DNA of 64,000 nucleotides, from assembly GCF_042685745.1 (NCBI RefSeq), contig NZ_JBHUNT010000001.1:5270001-5334000 (forward strand), in the 5' to 3' direction. The translations under genes and the position numbers were made by a program. The notes beneath the pieces are model-generated. The model made no database searches and had not been told where the DNA came from. It worked only from the letters and a program-made list of their open reading frames with translations. The stretch is from Prauserella_A oleivorans. GTDB lineage: Bacteria; Actinomycetota; Actinomycetes; Mycobacteriales; Pseudonocardiaceae. Of the stretch, positions 44,399-52,282 are shown one piece after another; position 1 is the stretch's first letter, and each line of letters starts with the position of its first letter.

Positions 44399-45462
44399 CC
44401 GGCGCGCCCCACGATCGTGCCCGCGCGGTCGATGGCCACGACGTCGACCTCGACCGGAGCATCCCCGAGCACCTCCGCCGCCTGCCGGCGCGCCCGCTCG
44501 GCGACCAGCTCGCCCAGCGCCAGCCCCTCGGCGTGGGCGAGCTCCAGCGCGTGCAATGCCGTGTTGGCGTCCCGGATCGGCCCGGCCAGCTGGGGGTGTC
44601 CGGCGTCCGCGGCGAGTCCGGCGAGCAGTCCGAGATCGACCTGGGAACGCTTGGAGTGCAGGTCGAGGTAGCCGGCGGCGAGTTTGGACAGCTTCGCGAA
44701 CCCGCCGGCCAGGGTCAGCCTCGGCACGGGATGCCGCCGCAGGTACTTGAGCACCGCGCCCACGAAGTCGCCCATGTCGAGCAACGCCGTCTCGGGCAAC
44801 CCGTACAGCTCGGTGACCACGCGTTCCGACGTCGAGCCGACCGCGCCGGCCACGTGCCGGTGTCCCAGCGCCCGCGCGACGTCCACGCCGCGGCGGATGC
44901 TGTCGATCCACGCCGAGCACGAGTACGGCACCACGACGCCGGTCGTGCCCAGCACGGAGAGCCCGCCGACGATGCCCAGCCGGGGGTTCCACGTGTGCCG
45001 CGCCATCTCCTCACCGTGCGGGATGGCGATCTCCACCACCACGTCGCCGGACCCGCCGTGGGCCGCCGCGACACGCTGCACCGCCTCGGTCATCAGCCTG
45101 CGTGGCACCGGGTTGATCGCGGGCTCCCCGACCTCCAGCGGCAGCCCCGGCAGCGTGATCGTTCCCACGCCCGGGCCCGCGCGGAACGTCACGCCGCTGC
45201 CTGTCGCTGCCGGGGTCACGGTGGCGACGACGAGCGCCCCGTGGGTGACGTCCGGATCGTCGCCCGCGTCCTTGACCACGCCCGCGCTCGCGCGGCCGTC
45301 GCCGAGCTCCTCGGTAGCGAGCGCGAACGCGGGCCGCCTGCCCTTGGGCAGCAGCACCTCGACCGGGTCGGGGAACTCACCGGTCAGCAGCGCGGTGTAG
45401 GCGGCGGTGGTCGAGGCCGTCGCGCACGCGCCCGTCGTCCAGCCGTAGCGAAGTTCGGTCAC
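44395..45462 (-). CDS. cbiD: Cobalt-precorrin-5B C1-methyltransferase (CbiD)
   Basis: A 355-residue CbiD protein, the C1-methyltransferase of the oxygen-independent pathway. Signatures are LRYGWTTGACATASTTAAYTALL at the start, KDAGDDPDVTHGALVVATV, GVGTITLPGLPLEVGEPAINPVPR and IPHGEEMARHTWNPRLGIVGGLSVLGTTGVVVPYS. In aerobic pathways the same step is done by CobF, which is not in this window. The ATG at 45462 is 11 bases from the divergent cobK start. Whether it acts on a cobalt-free precorrin here is an open question. Confidence 0.94.
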   Translation of the reverse strand: MTELRYGWTTGACATASTTAAYTALLTGEFPDPVEVLLPKGRRPAFALATEELGDGRASAGVVKDAGDDPDVTHGALVVATVTPAATGSGVTFRAGPGVGTITLPGLPLEVGEPAINPVPRRLMTEAVQRVAAAHGGSGDVVVEIAIPHGEEMARHTWNPRLGIVGGLSVLGTTGVVVPYSCSAWIDSIRRGVDVARALGHRHVAGAVGSTSERVVTELYGLPETALLDMGDFVGAVLKYLRRHPVPRLTLAGGFAKLSKLAAGYLDLHSKRSQVDLGLLAGLAADAGHPQLAGPIRDANTALHALELAHAEGLALGELVAERARRQAAEVLGDAPVEVDVVAIDRAGTIVGRAG

Positions 45463-45473
45463 ACTGTCTCTCC

Positions 45474-46226
45474 ATGGGAAGTATCGCCCCGCGGGTGCTC
45501 ATCCTCGGCGGCACCTCCGAGGCCCGGGCGCTCGCCGCCGGTCTCGCCGGGCACGGCGTGCCGGTGACGTCGTCCCTCGCCGGTCGCGTGGCCAGGCCCC
45601 GGCTGCCCGAGGGTGACGTCCGCATCGGCGGCTTCGGCGGTCCGGACGGCCTCGCGCGGTGGCTCGCCGACGAGGGAGTCGCCGCCGTGGTCGACGCCAC
45701 GCACCCCTTCGCCGAGCGGATCTCCGTCTCCGCCGCGCTCGCCACCCAGCGTGCCGGGGTGCCGCTGCTCCGGCTCGAACGCCCCGGCTGGCAGGCGGGC
45801 CCCGGCGACGACTGGCGCTGGGCCGACACCCTCGACGACGCCGCCGCGCTGCTGCCCGACCTCGGCACCCGCGTGTTCCTCACGAGCGGTCGGCAGGGCC
45901 TCGCCGCGTTCGCCCACCTCGACGCGCTCTGGTTTCTCGCGCGCTGCGTCGACCCGCCGGAACCCCCGCTGCCCCGCCACCTCGAGGTACTGCTCAGCCG
46001 CGGTCCGTACCGCATCGAGGACGAGACCGCACTGCTGCACCGGCACCGCATCGACGTGCTGGTGACCAAGGACAGCGGAGGCAGCATGACCGAGGCCAAA
46101 CTCGTCGCGGCGCGCCGCGCCGGCATACCGGTCGTCGTCGTGCGCCGGCCGCCGCGGCCTGCGGCCCCGCATGTCCCCGACGTACCCTCGGCACTGCGCT
46201 GGGTGCTCGACCGGGTGATCACCTAG
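45474..46226 (+). CDS. cobK: Precorrin-6A reductase
   Basis: A 250-residue NADPH-dependent reductase that converts precorrin-6A to 6B. Signatures are RVLILGGTSEARALAAGL at the start, VDATHPFAERISVSAALA, LFLTSGRQGL-type (here RVFLTSGRQGLAAFA), FLARCVDPPEPPLPRHLEVLLSRGP and DVLVTKDSGGSMTEAKLVAAR. ATG at 45474 is the longest start; GTG in PRVLIL is a shorter alternative. It is divergent from cbiD and 44 bases upstream of the arabinosyltransferase gene. Confidence 0.94.
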   Translation: MGSIAPRVLILGGTSEARALAAGLAGHGVPVTSSLAGRVARPRLPEGDVRIGGFGGPDGLARWLADEGVAAVVDATHPFAERISVSAALATQRAGVPLLRLERPGWQAGPGDDWRWADTLDDAAALLPDLGTRVFLTSGRQGLAAFAHLDALWFLARCVDPPEPPLPRHLEVLLSRGPYRIEDETALLHRHRIDVLVTKDSGGSMTEAKLVAARRAGIPVVVVRRPPRPAAPHVPDVPSALRWVLDRVIT

Positions 46227-46270
46227 CCCCGCGAGAAGGAACTCTCCGCTTCCCGCTAGCGTGACATTCG

Positions 46271-49200
46271 ATGCGGCCAGCCACCTCAACCTCGACCGAA
46301 ACCCCCGGCGGTGCGCCGGAAAGCACCGCTGTCCCTGCCACGAGCACGGAGAAGCGCACCCGCTTACAGAGGTGGCTCGCGGCAACGCTCGGCCTGATCG
46401 CCGCCGCGTGTGCCATCGCCTACCCGTTCCTGCCGGTGGTACAGGACACCGCCCGGATCGTGTGGCCGGTGTCGGGCAACACCGAGCAGGTGAACGCGCC
46501 GCTGGCCGGGTACTGGGCCCAGCACCTCGAGGCGGGCATCCCGTGCGCCACGGTGCAGTCGGTCGACCAGCGCACACCCGGTGACGCACTGCTGTTCGCC
46601 ACCGTGCCGTCGGCCCGGCTCGGCTACGGCGCGGGCCTGCAGCTGCGCGTGGACGACGGGCTGCTCGTCGCCGTCAGCCGCGGTGAGCAGGTGGTGCGCC
46701 AGCCGTTGCCGCAGAACAACTGCGACGTGCTGGTGGATTCCGACGCCAACCGCACGACGATCTCGGTCGGCGGCACGCCCGTGTACCAGCAGGACGGCGA
46801 CTACCGGCCGCGCGTGGTCGGCATCTACACGAGCATCGAGGGCGGGCGCGACCCGATCGACGGGCTCAACGTGTCGATCACGCCGGACACGCGGTACCAG
46901 TCCTCCCCGACCGTGCTCAAGATCGTCGTCGGCGCCGTCGGGGTGCTCGCGATGATCGGCTGCCTGTTCATGGTGAACCGGCTCGACCGGGGGGTGGCGC
47001 GCCGTGCGCCACGCTGGGCCCCGGTGGGCTGGTGGCGGCTCACCGGGCGGGACGCACTCGTCATCGGCGTGCTCGGCGCGTGGGTGTTCATCGGGCCGGT
47101 GACCTCCGACGACGGCTACATCCTGTCGATGGCCCGCGTCACCGAGGACGCCGGATACCTCACGAACTACCACCGGTGGTTCGGCGTCGCGGAGGCTCCG
47201 TTCGGCTGGTTCTACCACGTCTACCAGGCGATGTCGCACGTCAGCGTGGTAGCGCCGTGGATCCGCGTGCCGTCGTTCCTGCTCGGCGTCATCAGCTGGC
47301 TGCTCATCAGCCGCGAGGTGATGCCGCGCCTGGGCAAGGCCGTGCGGTCGAGCCGCGCGGCGGGCTGGGCCGCGGCCACGGTGTTCCTCGTGTGGTGGCT
47401 GCCCTACAACAACGGCACCAGGCCCGAGCCGGTCGCCGCGGTCGGCTCGCTGCTGGCCATCTGCGCGGTGGAGCGAGCGCTGGTCACCCGCCGCCTGCTC
47501 CCGGTGTGCCTCGGCCTGCTGGCCGCCGCGTTCACCCTCGCCGCCACGCCGACCGGCCTCATCGCGGTGGCACCGTTCCTGGTCGCCGCCAAGCCGCTGT
47601 TCCAGCTGCTGCGCCAGCGGGCACGCGGTGCGGGCTGGCTGCAGGTGCTGGCACCGATCCTCGGCTCCGGCGTGCTGGTGCTGTTCGTGGTGTTCGCCGA
47701 CCAGACGTGGGCCACGGTGCTGGAGGCGACCCGCCTGCGCAACGAGGTCGGGCCGAGCCTGTCGTGGTTCCAGGAGCTGGTCCGCTACCAGCAACTGTTC
47801 AGCAACACCGCGGACGGCTCCGCCGCGCGCCGGTTCCCCGTGCTGCTGCTCCTGCTCTGCACGGTGACGTGCCTGGTGGTGCTGCTGCGGCGGGGCCGGA
47901 TCCAGGGCGCGGCACTCGGACCCAGCCGCAGGCTCATCGGCACCGTCGCGCTGTTCGTCCTGATGATGGCCCTGACACCGACCAAGTGGACGCACCACTT
48001 CGGCGCGTTCGCGGCGATCGGCGCCGCCATGGCGGCGCTCACCGCGCTCGCCACGAGCTCGTCGGTGCTCCGCTCGAAACGGAACCAGGCTGCGTTCGTC
48101 GCGGGGCTGCTCGTGATCGGTGCGCTGTCGGTGACCGGGTCGAACGCGTACTGGTTCGTGTCCCGGCTCGGCGTGCCGTGGTGGAACATGCCGCCGCAGC
48201 TGTTCGGGTTCAAGCTCTCCACGCTGCTGTTGTTCGCGGCGGCGATCGCGGCCCTGGTCGCGTTCATCGAGAACATCCGGATGCAGCGGCCCGGGCTCCC
48301 GCCGCCCCCGTCGGAACGGCGATCGGCGCTGTACCGCGGTTCGCTGGCGTTCGTCGTGGTGTGCGGCCTGGTCGTGGCGGCCGAGGTCGGCACGATGGTC
48401 AAGGCCATCCACGAGCAGCGGAACAGCTACAGCCTCGGGGCCGCCAACATCGAGCACCTGTCCGGCTCGAGCTGCGGGCTGGCCGACCACGTGATGGTGG
48501 AGCGCGACCCGGTGTCGAGCATGCTCCCGCAGCTGCCCCGCAGGCAGCAGCGCACCGCGGAGGACCCGCAGCGCACCCAGCCGCAGCCAGGCGGCCTGCC
48601 CGTGCCCGACGAGGGCAACGGACCGACGCAGGCCGGGTTCCACAGTCAGCCGCTCGCCACCGGCGATCCGCTGGCCGAGCCGCCGCACGGGTTCACGCCG
48701 AGCACCGTGGACATGTGGAGCAGCTACAACGAGACCGCCAATCCCACCGGCAGGCTGCGCACCGACTGGTACGACCTCAGCGGACGGCATCCGGGCGGCC
48801 AGGTGGTCGTGGCCGTGTTCGCGCCGCCGGGCAAGGCCGTGAAGACGGAGTTGCAGTTCGGCGAGTGGACGCCGGAGGGCTTCGAGGTCATCGACCGCAA
48901 GGACGCCCTGATGCCCGGTACCGGCGCCAACGCATGGGTCGACGTCCGGATCAACCTCGACGACGTGCCGCAGCGGGCCACCGCCGTCCGGATCGCCGCC
49001 ACCGACGACGACCTGACCGAGGACGGCTGGGTCGCCGTGACCGCGCCGCGCCTGCCCACCTTCACCACGCTGACCGACCGCGTCGGCGACCAGCCGGTGT
49101 ACATGGACTGGCCCGCGTCGTTCGTCTATCCGTGCCTCAACCCGATGAAGGTGCGCGACGGCATCGCCGAGATGCCCGCCTACCGCATCACGTCGGAACC

Positions 49201-49456
49201 GCTGGCCAACGAGTCCAACTGGGCGAGCGGTGTCTCCGGCGGGCCCCTGGGCAACCTCGAGGAGGTCGCCGAGCAGCCCGAGGTCCCGAGCTACCTCGCG
49301 GGCACACCCGCTCACCCGTGGGGTGCGCTGTACGAGGTGCGCCCGTACTCGCAGGGCAACGAGCCGACGATCATCCGCGGCGAGGAGACCCACCCGGGCT
49401 GGTGGTCGCCCGGTCCGGGGCCGCAGCAGCCGAACGGCTCCAGTCCGAGCCGCTGA
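46271..49456 (+). CDS. Arabinosyltransferase, EmbA/EmbB/EmbC family
   Basis: A 1061-residue GT-C membrane glycosyltransferase that adds arabinofuranose from decaprenyl-phosphoarabinose to cell-wall arabinan. The acidic catalytic loop is GPVTSDDGYILSMARVTEDAG, followed by NYHRWFGVAEAPFGWFYHVYQAMS. About a dozen membrane helices run between residues 36 and 690. The C-terminal third (about 720-1061) is an extracellular carbohydrate-binding part with WSSYNETANPTGRLRTDWYD and WPASFVYPCLNP. The ethambutol-target proteins of mycobacteria belong here. It sits alone in the cobalamin locus, with no other emb gene beside it. ATG at 46271. A hairpin follows the stop. Confidence 0.93.
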   Translation: MRPATSTSTETPGGAPESTAVPATSTEKRTRLQRWLAATLGLIAAACAIAYPFLPVVQDTARIVWPVSGNTEQVNAPLAGYWAQHLEAGIPCATVQSVDQRTPGDALLFATVPSARLGYGAGLQLRVDDGLLVAVSRGEQVVRQPLPQNNCDVLVDSDANRTTISVGGTPVYQQDGDYRPRVVGIYTSIEGGRDPIDGLNVSITPDTRYQSSPTVLKIVVGAVGVLAMIGCLFMVNRLDRGVARRAPRWAPVGWWRLTGRDALVIGVLGAWVFIGPVTSDDGYILSMARVTEDAGYLTNYHRWFGVAEAPFGWFYHVYQAMSHVSVVAPWIRVPSFLLGVISWLLISREVMPRLGKAVRSSRAAGWAAATVFLVWWLPYNNGTRPEPVAAVGSLLAICAVERALVTRRLLPVCLGLLAAAFTLAATPTGLIAVAPFLVAAKPLFQLLRQRARGAGWLQVLAPILGSGVLVLFVVFADQTWATVLEATRLRNEVGPSLSWFQELVRYQQLFSNTADGSAARRFPVLLLLLCTVTCLVVLLRRGRIQGAALGPSRRLIGTVALFVLMMALTPTKWTHHFGAFAAIGAAMAALTALATSSSVLRSKRNQAAFVAGLLVIGALSVTGSNAYWFVSRLGVPWWNMPPQLFGFKLSTLLLFAAAIAALVAFIENIRMQRPGLPPPPSERRSALYRGSLAFVVVCGLVVAAEVGTMVKAIHEQRNSYSLGAANIEHLSGSSCGLADHVMVERDPVSSMLPQLPRRQQRTAEDPQRTQPQPGGLPVPDEGNGPTQAGFHSQPLATGDPLAEPPHGFTPSTVDMWSSYNETANPTGRLRTDWYDLSGRHPGGQVVVAVFAPPGKAVKTELQFGEWTPEGFEVIDRKDALMPGTGANAWVDVRINLDDVPQRATAVRIAATDDDLTEDGWVAVTAPRLPTFTTLTDRVGDQPVYMDWPASFVYPCLNPMKVRDGIAEMPAYRITSEPLANESNWASGVSGGPLGNLEEVAEQPEVPSYLAGTPAHPWGALYEVRPYSQGNEPTIIRGEETHPGWWSPGPGPQQPNGSSPSR

Positions 49457-49465
49457 CCGTCCGCC

Positions 49466-49497
49466 GAGGCGGTCCTCCGAACCGGGAGGGCCGCCTC
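49466..49497. terminator. Bidirectional hairpin between the arabinosyltransferase and nitroreductase genes
   Basis: GAGGCGGTCCTCC (49466-49478), loop GAACCG, and GGAGGGCCGCCTC (49485-49497): 13 bp with one G-T pair, and the stem can extend further outward past one mismatch. It lies 9 bases after the + strand stop and covers the end of the minus-strand gene, so it can serve both. There is no T-tract. Confidence 0.7.
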
Positions 49498-50029
49498 AGC
49501 GGCGGTGCCAGGACAGCAGCTCCGACACGGGCAGCCGACCGGTCGGGATCGCCGGCGAACCAAGCTGGTCCGCCGGCGGCGGAGCGGGACGTCCGACCGA
49601 CAGCGCGTGCCGCGGCAGCCACGGCCCCGTGACACGCAGCAGCTCCGCGGCCCGGCGGACGTTCTCGTCCGGGTAGAACGTCGCCAGGCAGGTGCCGAAA
49701 CCAAGCGCCGACGCGGCGAGTGTCAGAGACTGGCTCACCCGCCCCACGTCGAACTCCGTGTCGCGGTAGGTGTTGTCGTGCGCGAGCAGCACCAGCACCA
49801 GCGGCGCGGCCGCGAGGTGCTGTGCGTAGGCGCCCAGACTCGCCAGTGCGGCCCGGGTGCGCGGATCGGTGACCGCCACGAACCGCCACGGCTGCCGGTT
49901 GCGCGCCGAACCGGTGAACCGGGCGATCTCCACGATCCGCTCGACGTCGGCTTCGCTGACCGGCTCGTCGGTGAAGTGCCGCCGCGAGCGCCGGGCGATC
50001 AGCGCGCGCAGGCGCTCGGCGATGTCCAT
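49496..50029 (-). CDS. Nitroreductase-family FMN protein
   Basis: A 177-residue flavin reductase-like protein of the nitroreductase fold. Visible parts are RRSRRHFTDEPVSEADVERIVEIA at the N-terminus (the Arg-rich FMN phosphate contact), RQPWRFVAVTDPRTR, and the later QSLTLAASALGFGTCLATFY with LLRVTGPWLPRHALSVGRP. It lies 11 bases downstream of cobIJ on the same strand, so it is probably in the cobG-cobH-cobIJ unit. It could be a flavin reductase for Co(II) to Co(I) reduction or have an unrelated substrate. It is not a clear BluB (see rejected items). ATG at 50029. Confidence 0.8.
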   Translation of the reverse strand: MDIAERLRALIARRSRRHFTDEPVSEADVERIVEIARFTGSARNRQPWRFVAVTDPRTRAALASLGAYAQHLAAAPLVLVLLAHDNTYRDTEFDVGRVSQSLTLAASALGFGTCLATFYPDENVRRAAELLRVTGPWLPRHALSVGRPAPPPADQLGSPAIPTGRLPVSELLSWHRR

Positions 50030-50039
50030 CGGCGGCCTC

Positions 50040-51557
50040 TCAGTCGTAGCGGCGAGGTGTCCAGACGATCCGGGAACCGTCGGGCTGCTCCCGCACGCGA
50101 GTCCGGGACGACCCGACGATGAGCAGACAACGCATGTCCACCTCGCCCGGGTCGAACCCGCCGAGCGTCTCGACGCGCACCGACTCCTCGGGTCCGCCGA
50201 CGTCGCGTGCGATCACCACCGGCGTCCCCGGCGAGCGGTGGCGCAGCAGGACGTCCCGTGCGGCGGCGAGCTGGGTGGTGCGGCTGCGGGAGGCCGGGTT
50301 GTAGAGGGCCACGACGAGGTCGGCGGCGCCCGCGGCGTCGAGCCTGCGTTCGATGATGTCCCACGGCTTGAGCCGGTCGGACAGCGACAGCACGCAGTAG
50401 TCGTGACCGAGCGGGGCGCCCACCCGGGACGCCGCGGCCTGCGCCGCCGTCACCCCCGGGACGACCCGCACCGCCACGTCCGCGAACTCGGGGTCCTCCG
50501 CCTGTTCCAGCACCGCGGACGCCATGGCGAACACACCCGGGTCGCCGGACGACACGACGGCCACGGTCGCACCGTCGCGGGCGAGCCGCAGCGCCTCGCG
50601 GGCGCGGTCGGCCTCGACGCGGTTGCCGGAGGCGTGCCTGCGCTGCCCAGCACGCTGCGGCACCTTCGCCAGGTAGGGGCCGTAGCCGACGAGGTGCTCG
50701 GCCTCGGCCAGCGCCTGCTCGGCCTCCGGCGTCAGCCACTCCGGGCCCGCGGGCCCGAGGCCGACGACGACCACGTCACCGACCGGCGCCCCGGCCCTCC
50801 CCGCCGGTGCCTGGCCGGCACCTGTCGTGCGCGCGGCGTAGGCGGGGCTCGGGACGACCGCGAGCGAGAAGTACGGCACGGTCTCGGGGTCGACCTCGGC
50901 GAAGGGCTCCACCCGTTGGGCCTGCCACGTGGCACGCTCGACGTAGAAGGCCTCGTCCAGCCGTCCCGCCTCGGCCAGCGCGTCGCGGACGGAGCCGAAG
51001 GTGCGGCCGAGCTTGAGCACCGCGGCCGCCTCGGTGTCGGCCAGCCGCCGCGCGAGCTCCGGCGCGGGCAGTGTGCCAGGCAGCAGCGTGAGCACCTCGT
51101 CGCGCTGGACGAGTGGCCTGCCGAGTACCGCGGACGCGGCGCTCACCGACGTCACGCCGGGCACGACGTGTGCCTCGTAGCGGTCGGCGAGCCGCTCGTG
51201 CATGTACATGTAGGAGCCGTAGAAGAACGGGTCGCCCTCGCACAGGAGGACCACGTCGCGGCCGGCGTCGAGGTGTTCGGCGAGCCGCTTGGCGGCGAGC
51301 TCGTAGAACTCCGCGATGGCGCCCTCGTAGCCGCCGGGGTGGTTCGTCGTCTCGGTGGTCACCGGGTACATCAGCCGCTCTTCGAGCTGGCCCTCGCGCA
51401 GGTAGGGCTCGGCGACCGACCGCGCGATGCTGCGCCCGTGCCGCGCGCAGTGGTAGGCGACGACGTCGGCCTCGCCGATGAGCCGGGCCGCCCGCACGGT
51501 CACCAGCTCCGGGTCGCCGGGGCCGAGCCCGACCCCGTACAGCACGCCGGTGCTCAC
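50040..51557 (-). CDS. cobIJ: Bifunctional precorrin-2 C20-methyltransferase/precorrin-3B C17-methyltransferase
   Basis: A 505-residue fusion of two tetrapyrrole methylases. The CobI half (about 1-250) has LYGVGLGPGDPELVTVRAARL, VVLLCEGDPFFYGSYMYMHERL and VVPGVTSVSAASAVLGRPL. The CobJ half (about 265-505) has VVVVGLGPAGPEWLTPEAEQAL, AVVSSGDPGVFAMASAVL, VVPGVTAAQAAASRVGAPLG and VALYNPASRSRTTQL. The fusion is common in actinobacteria (for example M. tuberculosis CobIJ). GTG at 51557 is the start, with AGGAGG four bases upstream; a longer frame to 51656 runs over an inverted repeat. It follows cobH by 95 bases. Confidence 0.95.
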   Translation of the reverse strand: MSTGVLYGVGLGPGDPELVTVRAARLIGEADVVAYHCARHGRSIARSVAEPYLREGQLEERLMYPVTTETTNHPGGYEGAIAEFYELAAKRLAEHLDAGRDVVLLCEGDPFFYGSYMYMHERLADRYEAHVVPGVTSVSAASAVLGRPLVQRDEVLTLLPGTLPAPELARRLADTEAAAVLKLGRTFGSVRDALAEAGRLDEAFYVERATWQAQRVEPFAEVDPETVPYFSLAVVPSPAYAARTTGAGQAPAGRAGAPVGDVVVVGLGPAGPEWLTPEAEQALAEAEHLVGYGPYLAKVPQRAGQRRHASGNRVEADRAREALRLARDGATVAVVSSGDPGVFAMASAVLEQAEDPEFADVAVRVVPGVTAAQAAASRVGAPLGHDYCVLSLSDRLKPWDIIERRLDAAGAADLVVALYNPASRSRTTQLAAARDVLLRHRSPGTPVVIARDVGGPEESVRVETLGGFDPGEVDMRCLLIVGSSRTRVREQPDGSRIVWTPRRYD

Positions 51558-51577
51558 ACCTCCTCCTGTGTCTTGCG

Positions 51578-51626
51578 GGACACCCTCCCCTGCTGCGGCG
51601 GAAAAGCGTGCCGCAGCGGGGTGTCC
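51578..51626 (-). other. Imperfect hairpin between cobH and cobIJ
   Basis: CTGCGGC (51593-51599) and GCCGCAG (51610-51616) form a perfect 7-bp stem with a 10-base loop, and GGACACCC (51578-51585) pairs with GGGTGTCC (51619-51626) as an outer stem with a small bulge. It sits in the 95-base gap inside the cobG-cobH-cobIJ unit and could lower expression of cobIJ relative to cobGH, or protect a processed end. Confidence 0.45.
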
Positions 51627-51652
51627 ATGAGCGACGCTCCGCGAATTGGCGC

Positions 51653-52282
51653 TCACGACACCTCCTCCTTCGAGGCGAGGGCGTTGACCGCCGCCACGGC
51701 GAGTGCGCTGCCACCCCGGCGGCCGCGTACGGCCAGGAACGGCGCGGGTGCGCGCTGGATGAGCAGGTCCTTCGACTCGGCCGCCCCGACGAAGCCGACC
51801 GGGACACCGATGATCGCGGCGGGCGCGCCGACGCCCTCGTCGAGCAGTTCGAGCAGGCGGAACAGCGCCGTCGGGGCGTTGCCGACGGCGACGACCGAGC
51901 CGGGTAGCCGGTCGCGCCAGAGCTCGAGCGCAGCCGCCGACCGGGTGGTGCCGAGGCGTTCCGCCAGCGCGGGTACCCGCTCGTCACCGAGGGTGCAGAG
52001 CACCTCGTTGTCCGCGGGCAGCCGCCTCCGGGTGATGCCGCTGGCGATCATCTTCGCGTCGCAGAGCACCGGAGCACCCGCCTCGAGCGCCGCCCGGCCC
52101 GCCTCGACGACATCGAGGCTGTAGGCGAGGTCCTCCACGAGATCGACCATCCCGCAGGTGTGGATCATCCGGACCGCGACCCCGGCGACGTCGTCGGGCA
52201 GGATCGCGAGATCCGCCTCGGCGCGGATCGTGGCGAACGAATGGCGGTAGATCTCCGCGCCGTCGCGGATGTAGTCGATCAC
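51653..52282 (-). CDS. cobH: Precorrin-8X methylmutase
   Basis: A 209-residue enzyme that moves the methyl group from C11 to C12, giving hydrogenobyrinate. The catalytic histidine is His41 in VRMIHTCGMVDLVEDL. Other signatures are GAPVLCDAKMIASGITRRRLP, VVAVGNAPTALFRLLELLDEG and IIGVPVGFVGAAESKDLLI. GTG at 52282 overlaps the cobG stop (GTGA), with AAAGGA nearby, so translation is coupled. Length and motifs are normal. Confidence 0.96.
   Translation of the reverse strand: MIDYIRDGAEIYRHSFATIRAEADLAILPDDVAGVAVRMIHTCGMVDLVEDLAYSLDVVEAGRAALEAGAPVLCDAKMIASGITRRRLPADNEVLCTLGDERVPALAERLGTTRSAAALELWRDRLPGSVVAVGNAPTALFRLLELLDEGVGAPAAIIGVPVGFVGAAESKDLLIQRAPAPFLAVRGRRGGSALAVAAVNALASKEEVS

Noticed and set aside
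49496..50029. BluB (dimethylbenzimidazole synthase)
   Set aside because: The length (177 residues) and the N-terminal motif (RRHFTDEPVSEADV, then TGSARNRQPWRF) fit a generic nitroreductase better than the BluB pattern with APSVG-x-QPWRF.
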